A stretch of DNA of 64,000 bases, from positions 30,978 to 94,977 of the forward strand of contig NZ_JAKIUR010000002.1 of the NCBI RefSeq assembly GCF_021647475.1, read 5' to 3'. This DNA comes from Lutibacter sp. (GTDB taxonomy: Bacteria; Bacteroidota; Bacteroidia; Flavobacteriales; Flavobacteriaceae). The notes under the pieces are model-generated. The model was not told the DNA's origin and made no database searches. It was given only the letters and a program-made list of their open reading frames with translations. Shown here piece by piece: positions 18,998 to 27,060 of this stretch (positions are counted from its first letter, which is position 1; each line of letters opens with the position of its first letter). The position numbers were made by a program, and so were the translations under genes.

Positions 18998-19957
18998 ATG
19001 AAAAGAGTACTATATTTAATTATTATAATTTCAGTTTTTGGTTGCTCAAACGATGAACCTCTAAATGACTTAAATCTTTGGAACGAATTAAACACTCCCA
19101 CTCCACAGACTTTGGTTGATATTCAATTTATTGACGAAAATTTTGGCATTACTTGTGGAGCATTAAAAACTTTAATGAAAACAGAAGATGGAGGTGAAAA
19201 TTGGATAAAATTAAATGTTGACGTTTCTGCTTCTTTTAATTCTGTTTTCATATTAAATAACAATAATTTTTACACATCAAGAGTAGGACTATATCAAACA
19301 TTAAATTCAGGAAATACATTTAATGAAGTTGGAAACTTATCTAATTATTTTGGGACAATTTTTGATATTCATTTTTTTAATATTCAAAATGGAGTTATTG
19401 TAAAAGGTGGACAAGTATTAAAAACAAATGATGGAGGATTAAATTGGGTATCTGTTCTTCAAGGTCATTCAAATAAATTAGTAGTTACATCTAATGAAAC
19501 CTTGTATTTGGCTGGTGGTTCAACTTACGATAATGTTCATTTCGGAGAACTTTATAAATCTACTAATAACGGAGGAACCTGGAATGAGTTAAATTTACCT
19601 TCAACTATTCAAAATAGTGAAATTGTGGCTATTAATTTCATTGATAATAATAATGGGTTTATTGTTAATTTTAATAGAGAAATATATAAAACATCCGATG
19701 GAGGTCTAAACTGGATTTTAGTATCATCTGGAGGAAATTTCACAGACCTTATTATGAGTATTCTTTTTCTCAATGAAAATGATGGATATGTTTTAAGTGG
19801 TAATTCAATTTATAGAACAAATGATGGAGGCTTAAATTGGAGTAAAGAATATGAACACGAAGATATAGATAATTATCTTATTTCAATGACATCTACACCA
19901 AATGGGAAATTATATGTAGTTGGTGAAAATGGAATTATTCTAAAAAGAAACAAATAA
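18998..19957 (+). CDS. YCF48/BNR-like beta-propeller lipoprotein
   Basis: A 319-residue lipoprotein: signal peptide with lipobox-like VFGC (Cys about 16), then repeated blades each ending in a DGGxNW-type motif. These are EDGGENW, NDGGLNW, NNGGTW, SDGGLNW and NDGGLNW. This pattern is found in YCF48-like and BNR propellers, which bind proteins or glycans; no specific function follows. The gene is the only cargo of the insertion that splits the TlpA-like gene. It is bounded by the GTTGTGGGTT inverted repeat, supporting acquisition as a unit. Confidence 0.8.
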   Translation: MKRVLYLIIIISVFGCSNDEPLNDLNLWNELNTPTPQTLVDIQFIDENFGITCGALKTLMKTEDGGENWIKLNVDVSASFNSVFILNNNNFYTSRVGLYQTLNSGNTFNEVGNLSNYFGTIFDIHFFNIQNGVIVKGGQVLKTNDGGLNWVSVLQGHSNKLVVTSNETLYLAGGSTYDNVHFGELYKSTNNGGTWNELNLPSTIQNSEIVAINFIDNNNGFIVNFNREIYKTSDGGLNWILVSSGGNFTDLIMSILFLNENDGYVLSGNSIYRTNDGGLNWSKEYEHEDIDNYLISMTSTPNGKLYVVGENGIILKRNK

Positions 19958-19958
19958 C

Positions 19959-19968
19959 AACCCACAAC
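19959..19968. repeat. Right member of inverted repeat around the inserted gene
   Basis: AACCCACAAC starts 2 bp after the lipoprotein stop codon and is the exact inverse of GTTGTGGGTT at 18977-18986. The following sequence to 20086 is non-coding and joins the target gene at GAAAT. Confidence 0.6.
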
Positions 19969-20086
19969 AAATTGTATAGTTAATGGCTACTATTTGCTAT
20001 ACTCAAAGTTCTTTTCATTAAACAAAAGTTTTGTACATAACCGAAAATATAGTAATTTTAACACGCCACTAACCATACAAGCAACC

Positions 20087-20241
20087 GAAATATCCTCAAT
20101 TTTAGAAAGTACTAATATTCCGTTTTTAGCAGATTTTATAGTTCCTGAAATACTAAAAGAATTATTAGTTTTATCCTTGCATCCTGTTGCTGCTACTAAC
20201 AGTAAAAAAATAATAGCTATTTTAGTAAAAGTGAGTTTCAA
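20087..20241 (-). pseudogene. TlpA/DUF4369-type lipoprotein, N-terminal fragment
   Basis: From a TTG at 20241 the frame gives a lipoprotein signal peptide (MKLTFTKIAIIFLLLVAATGC) followed by FSISGTIKSAKNGILVLSK, the opening strands of a DUF4369-type domain. The domain stops abruptly after KIED, at the GAAAT repeat; downstream codons to 19990 belong to the insert. The remainder of the gene is at 17513-18476. There is no in-frame ATG between an upstream stop (20248-20250) and the signal peptide, so TTG was the original start. Confidence 0.8.
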
Positions 20242-20294
20242 TAGATTTTAATTCTAAATAAATTTAACGAATAAATAGGTTTAAACTAACAAAA

Positions 20295-20406
20295 CTCGTT
20301 GTGCATTTTGATAAAATTTCGTCAATTCGAGTGAATTTTAGCCTTTTTAGGCTTAAAATTAGTATCGAGAATAGTAATTTTAAAGAGTCAAAATGTACAA
20401 CAAGTT
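20295..20406. repeat. Dispersed hairpin repeat, copy B (short form)
   Basis: CTCGTTGTGCATTTTGATAA opens the copy and GTCAAAATGTACAACAAG closes it, so the ends are inverted repeats of each other. The internal landmarks AGCCTTTTTAGGCT and TTAGTATCGAGAATAG match copy A. At 112 bp it lacks the second arm present in longer copies. Confidence 0.8.
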
Positions 20407-20419
20407 AACAAAATTTAAT

Positions 20420-20932
20420 TTAGTTAGCGGTTTTGTTTTCAGATTTATCTGAAAACTTTATTAAACTCGGGAAAAGTGTAGGAGCTAAATTTTTAATAGG
20501 TTTATATAAAATAGTTGCTTCTTGTTGTTCTTCAGACATAAAAGGAATGGTATTATTAAGTTTGCTGAAAACTAGTAATATAATACTTAAAATTAATCCA
20601 ATTTTTAAAGCTCCAAAAACACCACCTAATAATTTATTTAAAAATCCTAATGCGGCAAAGTTGGCAATTTTTGTAAACAATTTTCCAAGCAATGCAATTA
20701 CAATAACAATAATTGCAAAAGTAATAGCAAAAGCAACAATAGTAATGTATTTTTCATCCCAAGAAACATAATTTTTTAGTAGTGCAGAGGCAAAATACGA
20801 AAAATGAATTGCTCCGTAAACCCCAAGTATTAGTGCAGCTAATGAGGCTACTTCAACAAATAAACCTTTTAACAAACCTCTTATAAAACCAAAAACAAGT
20901 AAGGCGGTGATAACAATATCAAAAGTATTCAT
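20420..20932 (-). CDS. CvpA family membrane protein
   Basis: About 170 residues with four membrane helices; the N-terminus MNTFDIVITALLVFGFIRGL and the GGVFGALKIGLILS segment are typical of CvpA. The family is linked to colicin V production and envelope homeostasis in Proteobacteria; its role in Bacteroidetes is unclear. The ATG at 20932 is preferred over an ATG at 20956, which would add eight polar residues and run into the divergent promoter. Confidence 0.85.
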   Translation of the reverse strand: MNTFDIVITALLVFGFIRGLLKGLFVEVASLAALILGVYGAIHFSYFASALLKNYVSWDEKYITIVAFAITFAIIVIVIALLGKLFTKIANFAALGFLNKLLGGVFGALKIGLILSIILLVFSKLNNTIPFMSEEQQEATILYKPIKNLAPTLFPSLIKFSDKSENKTAN

Positions 20933-20940
20933 GTGATAGT

Positions 20941-20975
20941 TTTTGTAAATATACATGAATCGATTTGTATATTTG
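20941..20975 (+). promoter_or_regulatory. Promoter of the 117-residue conserved protein gene
   Basis: A -33-like TTTTG (20941-20945) and a -7 box TATATTTG (20968-20975) are separated by 22 bp. The box ends 21 bp before the ATG at 20997 and lies inside the longer open frame, supporting the later start. Confidence 0.55.
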
Positions 20976-20996
20976 CAGACTAATAAAAAAAATCAA

Positions 20997-21350
20997 ATGG
21001 CAAGAGATCAAGTTTTAAAAGAAAATTGGGAAGCTGTGGTAACCAAATTATCAAATAAATTTGGAGAAGGAGAAACGTTGCAAATAGATGCTATTATTTA
21101 TTTAATTGGTGTTCAGGAATTAGGAAAAGGCTCTCAATCTTTTGAAAAGGATGAAAAAATAAACTTAATGCATATCGCAATTTGTAGGTTATTAGAACCC
21201 TTTGGCTATTATAAATTTGATTTTTTTGATGAAGAAGGCTGGCCACACTATAAAATAGTAGAAGAATTACCAATTTTAAAACCCGGTGAACAAACCGTAC
21301 TTATAAAAGAAGCCATTGTACTTTACTTTGAAGAAAAAGAACTAATTTAG
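20997..21350 (+). CDS. Conserved hypothetical protein, flavobacterial
   Basis: A 117-residue soluble acidic protein with no signal peptide or membrane segment. I do not recognise a characterised domain. It is mostly helical at the start (LKENWEAVVTKLSNKFG), with a beta-like GYYKFDFFDEEGWPHYKIVE block in the middle. The start at 20997 is chosen because a good promoter box lies at 20968-20975; an in-frame ATG at 20955 would precede it. Its stop codon overlaps, on the opposite strand, the original stop of the broken short-chain dehydrogenase gene (21347-21349). Confidence 0.75.
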   Translation: MARDQVLKENWEAVVTKLSNKFGEGETLQIDAIIYLIGVQELGKGSQSFEKDEKINLMHIAICRLLEPFGYYKFDFFDEEGWPHYKIVEELPILKPGEQTVLIKEAIVLYFEEKELI

Positions 21351-21405
21351 GTTACAGCCATTTTTCGTATCATTTTTGCAAGTAATTTCGGAAAAAACCG
21401 TTTTA
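21347..21405 (-). pseudogene. Detached C-terminus of the short-chain dehydrogenase gene
   Basis: The minus strand here reads KRFFPKLLAKMIRKMAVT and a stop codon. This is the basic C-terminal tail expected for the dehydrogenase fragment at 22528-23274. The IS630-like element lies exactly between the two pieces. Confidence 0.75.
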
Positions 21406-21407
21406 TA

Positions 21408-22525
21408 CCAATTTAATTTTATAATATCGCATTAAAAGCATTTATATAGTGATGATTTCCAGTGATTGATTTAATGGTTTTTGGAGTCATTTGATTTACC
21501 ATATTATGCAACCAATCTGTTAAATTTTCCATAGTTTCAAAACGTTGATTTTTATATCGATTTTTAATATACTGCCAAACTTGTTCGCAAGGATTTAGTT
21601 CTGGTGCATAAGGAGGTATTCTCAAAAGAAAAATATTTTCGGGCACTTCAATGTTTTTTGTTGAGTGAAAACCAGCGTTATCAATAACAACAATTTTATA
21701 CTCATTTGGTTTGTATTGCGAGAACTCTTTTAGATAGGCTTCAAATATTATGGTGTTTACACCATTGATTTCCCAAACAAAACTATTACCATTTATTGGC
21801 GAGTAACTTCCATATAAATAGGTGGTTTTAAAAATATGTTGATAGGAAACAATTGGCTTTACTCCCGATGCAGTTAAATACCTTCCAAGATGTGTCATCA
21901 TTCCAAATCTAGCTTCATCTTGAAAATATAAATTGACACTAGAGTACTTCTCTTTATTTAGACTAAATCTAATGTTTTGTAGCGTATTAGGAAGTTTTTA
22001 AAAAAGCATCCACCGCTTTATCATCTTTTTTATAATGAGATTTTCTTGGGGTTTTAAGTTTGGTCTTAAAATGTTGAATTAAATATCTTCTCAAGTTGTG
22101 ATATTGTACCTCAATATTGTACTCGTTTTCAACCCATTGAACAGCATCCCAGTATCCTAAAAAAGGGTGTTCACTGGAATTCACTCGCTTTGCTAATCCC
22201 TTGTGAATCTCTGGTGTGATGATTCTAGATTTTAAGTTTTTTGGGGCATCAGACAGTAAGCCTTCAATTCCTTTTGATTTATACTTTTGAACCCAACGCT
22301 CTCCTGTACGTGAAGTGATTCCTAAATAATCAGTTAATGATTTTCTGGTTTTGAATCGTTTGTTTTTGATTTCTATTAACCAAATAATACGTTTTTCAAA
22401 TTTAAAATTAGATTGCTTTTTACGGAGTAAATTCAATTCAGGAATGTCCTGATTTATCACAAATTCTTTTGCTTTTGACATCCTTAAAGATATAAAATAA
22501 TAACGACTTTAACTAATTAAATTGG
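21408..22525. mobile_element. IS630-type insertion sequence
   Basis: The 1118-bp element has terminal inverted repeats CCAATTTAATT (21408-21418) and AATTAAATTGG (22515-22525), flanked on each side by TA, the target used by IS630/Tc1-mariner elements. It carries one transposase in two frames. It inserted into the 3' part of a short-chain dehydrogenase gene. A few extra bases at the right junction (TTA after the TA) mean the exact boundary is uncertain by 2-3 bp. Confidence 0.85.
21419..22481 (-). CDS. IS630 family transposase, two overlapping frames
   Basis: The first frame (21987-22481, 164 residues) has helix-turn-helix domains (LTDYLGITSRTGERWVQKY). The second (to 21419) has the DDE_3 catalytic core: FQDEARFG, VVIDNAGFH and PPYAPELNPCEQVW, giving the D-D-E residues. 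The second frame is open from about 22000, so it overlaps the first across a T6A5 run on the coding strand. Fusing them needs a net +1 shift there and gives about 350 residues, the usual length. Whether this is programmed recoding, slippage or a mutation cannot be told from the sequence. Confidence 0.85.
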
Positions 22526-22527
22526 TA

Positions 22528-23274
22528 TTATATATACCGCTAATTTTTCTTTAAAACCACCAATAGTTACTTCTTGCTTTTCGTGTTCAACAGCTTTAAT
22601 TAGTTTTTTTGAAAACGCTTTAGGAGTTAATCCATTTTTTGTGGCTTTATCCATTTTATTTTGTGGCGTTCCATCACCAGTTAACGCATTTACAGAAACA
22701 TTAGTTTGTACAAATCCTGGACAAGCTAAAGTAACCTTAATATTGTATTTATAAACTTCAGCTCTTAAACTATCAAAAAACCATGTAATGCATGTTTTGA
22801 AGCCGCATAAGAAGAACGTAAAGGGGTTCCAATTTTACCAACAATACTTGTGGTAACTACAAAAACGCCACTTTTTTGTTGAATAAAATAGGGTAAAACT
22901 GCTTTAGTTAAAGCTATAGTTCCCAAATAATTAATATCTAGTATTCTTTTATCAACAGAAATATTGGTATCTTTTACTAAACTTCGTTGGCTAATACCAC
23001 CATTGTTAAAAAGTACATCTATTTTGCCGAAAAGCTTAATGGCTTCTTCAGTTTTGGCTTTTAAACTAGCATAATCTTCCAAATCTAACGGCAGTATTTT
23101 TATATTTTTTTGATGATCACATTTCTTTTTAGCTTCATTTAACTTTGCTTCATTTCTTGAAGATAAAATGATTTTGGTGTTTTTTTTACTTAATTCAATT
23201 GCCAACGATTTTCCAATTCCAGAGGAAGCACCCGTTATCCAAATTACTTTTTGGTCAAAAGTCATATTTAACAT
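22528..23274 (-). pseudogene. Short-chain dehydrogenase/reductase, frameshifted and cut by IS630
   Basis: The N-terminal 169 residues carry the SDR landmarks: TGASSGIG cofactor motif, NNGG, the catalytic Ser in TTSIVGK and YAASK. The frame then hits a stop after HGFLIV. Inserting one T in the run at about 22781-22786 (GGTTTTTTGATAG) restores the expected continuation FFDSLRAEVY, CPGFVQT and on to GGFKEKLAVYI at the IS edge. The last 18 residues are at 21347-21405. The gene is thus broken twice. A truncated product lacking the C-terminal helices is unlikely to be active. Confidence 0.85.
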
Positions 23275-23338
23275 TTTTAAAAAGATAAAAATAAGTACTT
23301 TTGGTTTGATTATTGAATAAATAATAAAAAACTCTAAA

Positions 23339-24682
23339 ATGATAAAAAAAATAATATTTAGTATTGTATTGTTTAGCCAAATTGCTATTGGTCAAAATTT
23401 TGTAAAAGGAACCATGAATCCTGCTAGTAACCAATACAAATGGGTTATTTTATATCAGCTAAAAGGAGCTAGGCAAGTTTATATTGGAAATTCTACTTTA
23501 AATGACGGAGCTTTTAATATTGCAATTCCTGCTACTGCAAGTAAAGGAATGTACCGCTTAATGTATAAAATGGATCAAAAAAACAAAGTTGATTTTATTT
23601 ACAATAAACAAAACGTTGAATTAACCTTTAACCCAAAAGCACCAAAAACCTCAGTAAAATTTTTAGTTTCTGATGAAAATAAATTGTATAATAATTACTT
23701 AATTAAAACTACAGTTTTTGAGCAAAAGTTAGACTCATTACAGTTAGAATATTTTAACGCTAAAGATAAAAAAGCAAAGTCAGAAATTTCAAAACTATAT
23801 ACAAAAACACTTAAAAACTATAAAGAAATACAACAGTTATATCAAGCAAAAAGTAAAGGTTTACAAGCCAATCATTTTATTATTGCCGATGAAGTTTATT
23901 TCCCAAATAAAATATTAAATACTCCACAAGAATTTTTAAACAGTAAAAAACAGCATTATTTTGATTTTGTAAATTTTAAAGATGAAACTCTTAAAAACTC
24001 GATTTTTATTACAGAAAAGGTAATTGATTATGTATTTTATTTAAGTGTGTCTGAAGATGTTTCTGTTCAAAAAATGTTATATGAACAAGCCATTAAAGAA
24101 GTTATTGCTAAAACAGGAAATGATTTACAATTAAAAAGTGATTTGTTGACTTCTATTTTGTATAATTTCACACAGCAAGAAAATTATTCTTTAATGAAAT
24201 ATGTTCTAAATATTTATACTAAAATGCCGAAAAAATTTCAAAGTGAAGAAGTTATTTTAGTAACAAAGGATAAATTAAAACTAGCTTTAGGAAATACTGC
24301 TCCAGATTTTTCTTGGAATGAAAATGGCGTAGCTAAAAAACTATCCGATTTAAATGTTGCCGACCATTATATTTTGGTTTTTTGGAGTACTACTTGTTCA
24401 CATTGTTTGCATGAAATTCCATTATTATATAAGTTTTCAAAAACTTTAAAAAATGTTCATGTAATAGGTTTTACATTAGAAAATGATGATTTAGGATTTA
24501 AAAAATACTCAAAAATGTATCCAGAATGGACAAATATTTTAGGACTAAAAAGATGGCAAAACAAAACTGCTAGAACTTATGAAATACGTGCAACGCCAAC
24601 CTATTTTATTTTAGATAAAGATAAGAAAATTGTTGCTGAACCTCAGCATTTTAAGGATTTAAAAGCTTTTTTTAATCACTAA
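23339..24682 (+). CDS. Exported thioredoxin-like protein
   Basis: A 447-residue protein with a signal peptide (1-18, IAIGQ), an N-terminal beta-rich domain (about 20-105) like those preceding TlpA domains in Bacteroidetes, a helical charged middle region (about 115-310) and a C-terminal thioredoxin fold (about 315-447). The redox motif is CSHC (C353, C356) with cis-Pro in ATPTYF. It probably acts as a periplasmic thiol oxidoreductase, but the CSHC motif differs from the CPPC of the nearby TlpA pseudogene. It converges with yraN with a 4-base overlap. Confidence 0.82.
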   Translation: MIKKIIFSIVLFSQIAIGQNFVKGTMNPASNQYKWVILYQLKGARQVYIGNSTLNDGAFNIAIPATASKGMYRLMYKMDQKNKVDFIYNKQNVELTFNPKAPKTSVKFLVSDENKLYNNYLIKTTVFEQKLDSLQLEYFNAKDKKAKSEISKLYTKTLKNYKEIQQLYQAKSKGLQANHFIIADEVYFPNKILNTPQEFLNSKKQHYFDFVNFKDETLKNSIFITEKVIDYVFYLSVSEDVSVQKMLYEQAIKEVIAKTGNDLQLKSDLLTSILYNFTQQENYSLMKYVLNIYTKMPKKFQSEEVILVTKDKLKLALGNTAPDFSWNENGVAKKLSDLNVADHYILVFWSTTCSHCLHEIPLLYKFSKTLKNVHVIGFTLENDDLGFKKYSKMYPEWTNILGLKRWQNKTARTYEIRATPTYFILDKDKKIVAEPQHFKDLKAFFNH

Positions 24683-25038
24683 AAATATAAAAAAGCATCT
24701 TTTAAATGTTCAATTTTAAAGGTGCTTTTATTTTTTAAAATTGCTATAATATCAAACCGAACTTCAATATCTAAATCTTTAGAAACTACATATTCATTAA
24801 TAGCTTCCACTAATAATTTTATTTTTTTTTCATTTACAAAATCTTGAGGATTTCCAAAGTAATTGGATGAACGTGTTTTAACTTCAACTACAGCTAAAAC
24901 TTCATTTTTTTGAGCAATAATATCTACTTCTGCTTTTTTATATCTCCAATTTCTATTTAATATTTTGTATCCTTTTTTTTGAAGAAATTCCACTGCAAGT
25001 TCCTCTCCTTTTTTACCTAATTCGTTATGTATAGCCAT
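24679..25038 (-). CDS. yraN: YraN family (UPF0102) endonuclease-like protein
   Basis: A 119-residue cytoplasmic protein. The opening GKKGEELAVEFLQKKGYKIL and the nuclease-like core D-(x)n-EVKTR (AEVDIIAQ, VVEVKTRSS) are those of the UPF0102/YraN family, related to Holliday-junction resolvase-like nucleases. Biological function is not established. Stop codon overlaps the convergent thioredoxin-like gene. Confidence 0.9.
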   Translation of the reverse strand: MAIHNELGKKGEELAVEFLQKKGYKILNRNWRYKKAEVDIIAQKNEVLAVVEVKTRSSNYFGNPQDFVNEKKIKLLVEAINEYVVSKDLDIEVRFDIIAILKNKSTFKIEHLKDAFLYF

Positions 25039-25231
25039 TTTTTTATTTTACCATTCTAAGTTAAAGCGAAGAATTTAAGGTTCTTCGATTATTTACGTAA
25101 ACATTCTTTATTCCGTTACTCTCCATTCCTTTAGACTTGCAATATAAATATTATAACTTTGATTAAGTTAAATATTTTGATTGAGAGAAAGGAAAAGTGA
25201 ACCACAAAAGTTCTAAGTTTCAAGACTTAAA
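25039..25231. other. Gene-free stretch upstream of yraN
   Basis: Apart from a short GAAGAA/TTCTTC hairpin (about 25068-25088), nothing recognisable is seen. It leads into the first MITE. Together with 25434-25507 and 25720-25773 it forms the non-coding background around the elements. Confidence 0.4.
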
Positions 25232-25433
25232 ACCTGAGTTCGATGTAAGAAAATAAATACCGGGTTGAAAATCAATAAGCTACGTCATTGCGATGAATGA
25301 AGCAAAGCGAAATGAGGAAGCAATCTCATTTTTATGAAAAGATTACTTCAAATTATGGCACTACATTTATAATTTTCGCAATGACATTTTGATTTTTAGT
25401 TATTTAAAGTAAATCCTTAGGTCGAACTCAGGT
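25232..25433. mobile_element. 202-bp MITE, copy 1
   Basis: The element starts ACCTGAGTTCGA and ends TCGAACTCAGGT (12-bp perfect terminal inverted repeats). It is flanked by TTAAA on both sides (25227-25231 and 25434-25438), a 5-bp target duplication. It has no coding capacity. Internally it contains GTCATTGCGATGAATGAAGC, a motif resembling repeats widespread in bacterial genomes. Confidence 0.85.
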
Positions 25434-25512
25434 TTAAAAGCTGATTTGGACTTTTCCCTTCTTTTCAAGTTAAGATTCATATTAGAAATTCAGGCGTTAT
25501 GGCCCATTATTA

Positions 25513-25714
25513 ACCTGAGTTCGATGTAAGAAAATAAATACCGGGTTGAAAATCAACAAGCTACGTCATTGCGATGAATGAAGCAAAGCGAAATGAGGAA
25601 GCAATCTTATTTTTATGAAAAGATTACTTCAAATTATGGCACTACATTTATAATTTTCGCAATGACATTTTGATTTTTAGTTATTTAAAGTAAATCCTTA
25701 GGTCGAACTCAGGT
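25513..25714. mobile_element. 202-bp MITE, copy 2
   Basis: Same length, orientation and 12-bp terminal repeats as copy 1, differing at only a few positions. It is flanked by TATTA on both sides (25508-25512 and 25715-25719). The decayed IS110 gene begins 60 bp to the right. Confidence 0.85.
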
Positions 25715-25773
25715 TATTAAGGAATTAAATTCAACTTGAATTCTCAATCTTTTGTAAATCTTAAAACAAAATT

Positions 25774-26599
25774 ATGAAAGAAAATTCAATTTTTATTGGA
25801 ATTGATGTTAGTAAATTAAAACTAGACATTTATCTCTTATCTAAAAAAGGGTATAAATCCTTTCAAGTTAAGAACACTACCAGTGGTTATTACCCGTTTA
25901 TTTAAAAGGCTTATTAAAAATCATCCAGAAGAAAAACTTTTAATTTGTATGGAAAGTACAGGATATTACAATTGGCCAAGCTACCGAGTTTTTGACAATC
26001 TAAATTTAGAATTATATGTTATTAATCCGTTACATTTAAAAAGAAGTTTAGGATTAGTAAGAGGTAAAAATAATCTGATTGATGCTGAGCGAATTGCTAA
26101 GTTTTTGAAATTACATTTAGAGAACCTTCATCCTTTTATTTTTACACGAAAAGTCATCAAAAAATACAAGCTTTAGTAACGTATAGAAATCGTTTGATTA
26201 AATCGAAACTTAAATTTAAGGTCCCTTGTAAAGAATTAGAATTTCTTGAAGAAAAAAATTTTGTAAAAACAAATGAATTTAAAACAATTAATAACCCACA
26301 AAAATTAGCCTGTTATGTGGGAGTAGTACCCTTTGAACATCAATCTGGATCTTCTATCTACAGAAGACCCAGAGTTTCTTATATAGCAGATAAAGGATTG
26401 AAAAAATTATTACATTTATCCGCCATGAGCTGTAAAATTGGAAGGAGATTTACAAAGATATTATCAAAGAAAAGTAGCTGAAGGCAAAAATAAAATATTA
26501 GTTTTAAATGCGGTAAGAAATAAAATAGTCGCTCGAATTTGTTCTGTGGTCAATAACCAAAAAATGTATCAAAATAATTTAATACTTATGCAAACATAG
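25774..26599 (+). pseudogene. IS110 family transposase, degenerate
   Basis: Three frames together give a damaged IS110 transposase. The first piece starts with MKENSIFIGIDVSKLKLDIY (the GIDVSK opening of the DEDD catalytic domain) and stops at about 25905. The second (about 25883-26176) continues with CMESTGYYNWP, INPLHLKRS and DAERIAKFL. An internal deletion follows. The third (26194-26481) has the transposase_20 region (YVGVVPFEHQSGSS, GLKKLLHLSAMS), and a fourth shift completes the C-terminus to TAG at 26597-26599. It must be inactive. MITE copies 2 and 3 bracket it. Confidence 0.85.
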
Positions 26600-26647
26600 G
26601 ATGACGATTTCAAAATTTTATGGATAGCCTATTTTATAGTATAAATA

Positions 26648-27007
26648 CTCGTTGTGCACTTTAACTCTTTAAACTTACTGTTAACCTGAGTTCGATGTAA
26701 GAAAATAAATACTGGGTTGAAAATCAACAAGCTACGTCATTGCGATGAATGAAGCAAAGCGAAATGAGGAAGCAATCTCATTTTTATGAAAAGATTACTT
26801 CAAATTATGGCACTACATTTTTAATTTTCGCAATGACATTTTGATTTTCAGTTATTTAAAGTAAATCCTTAGGTCGAACTCAGGTTGTTACATCTGTTCG
26901 AGTGATTTTTGATAAAAAATTGTATCAAGAATGGGTTTTTTAGTTAAAAATAGCCGTTCTCGATACTAATTTTAAGCCTAAAAAGGCTAAAATTCACTCG
27001 AATTGAC
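26648..27007. repeat. Dispersed hairpin repeat, copy C, interrupted by a MITE
   Basis: CTCGTTGTGCACTTTAACTC opens the repeat; the sequence TTAAACTTACTGTTA is then interrupted by MITE copy 3 and continues as CATCTGTTCGAGTGATTTTT. The rest carries the usual TTCTCGATACTAATTTTAAG and AGCCTAAAAAGGCT landmarks and ends at the GAATTGACG arm. Without the MITE it is about 153 bp. Confidence 0.8.
26684..26885. mobile_element. 202-bp MITE, copy 3, inside hairpin repeat C
   Basis: Identical length and terminal repeats to copies 1 and 2. The flanking duplication is TGTTA (26679-26683 and 26886-26890). The target is a copy of the dispersed hairpin repeat, so this insertion is younger than that repeat copy. 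Confidence 0.85.
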
Positions 27008-27060
27008 GAAAAAAATATTATTGTAATGTTTAGTAATATTTTGATAATGAATATATTAAG

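Larger units (their letters stand above)
18477..20091. mobile_element. 1605-bp insertion flanked by a GAAAT direct repeat
   Basis: GAAAT occurs at 18477-18481 and 20087-20091, exactly where the TlpA-like frame breaks on each side. The sequence between (18482-20086) has no transposase. It holds, left to right, a purine-rich tract, a non-coding segment, a lipoprotein gene bracketed by inverted repeats and about 120 bp of non-coding sequence. The two ends show no clear terminal inverted repeat. It behaves like a gene cassette or a non-autonomous element. The direct repeat is short, but the exact frame restoration makes insertion the best explanation. Confidence 0.75.

Noticed and set aside
18482..20086. 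Calling the insertion a standard IS element
   Set aside because: It has no transposase-like frame and no recognisable terminal inverted repeats; described as an insertion of unknown type instead.
19994..20251. Plus-strand frame of 85 codons across the right end of the insertion
   Set aside because: It spans insert and target DNA in antisense to the TlpA signal-peptide fragment; no domain and no promoter.
20955..20996. Upstream ATG as start of the 117-residue protein
   Set aside because: It precedes a good -7 box (20968-20975) and adds 14 residues with no conserved character; ATG at 20997 is better.
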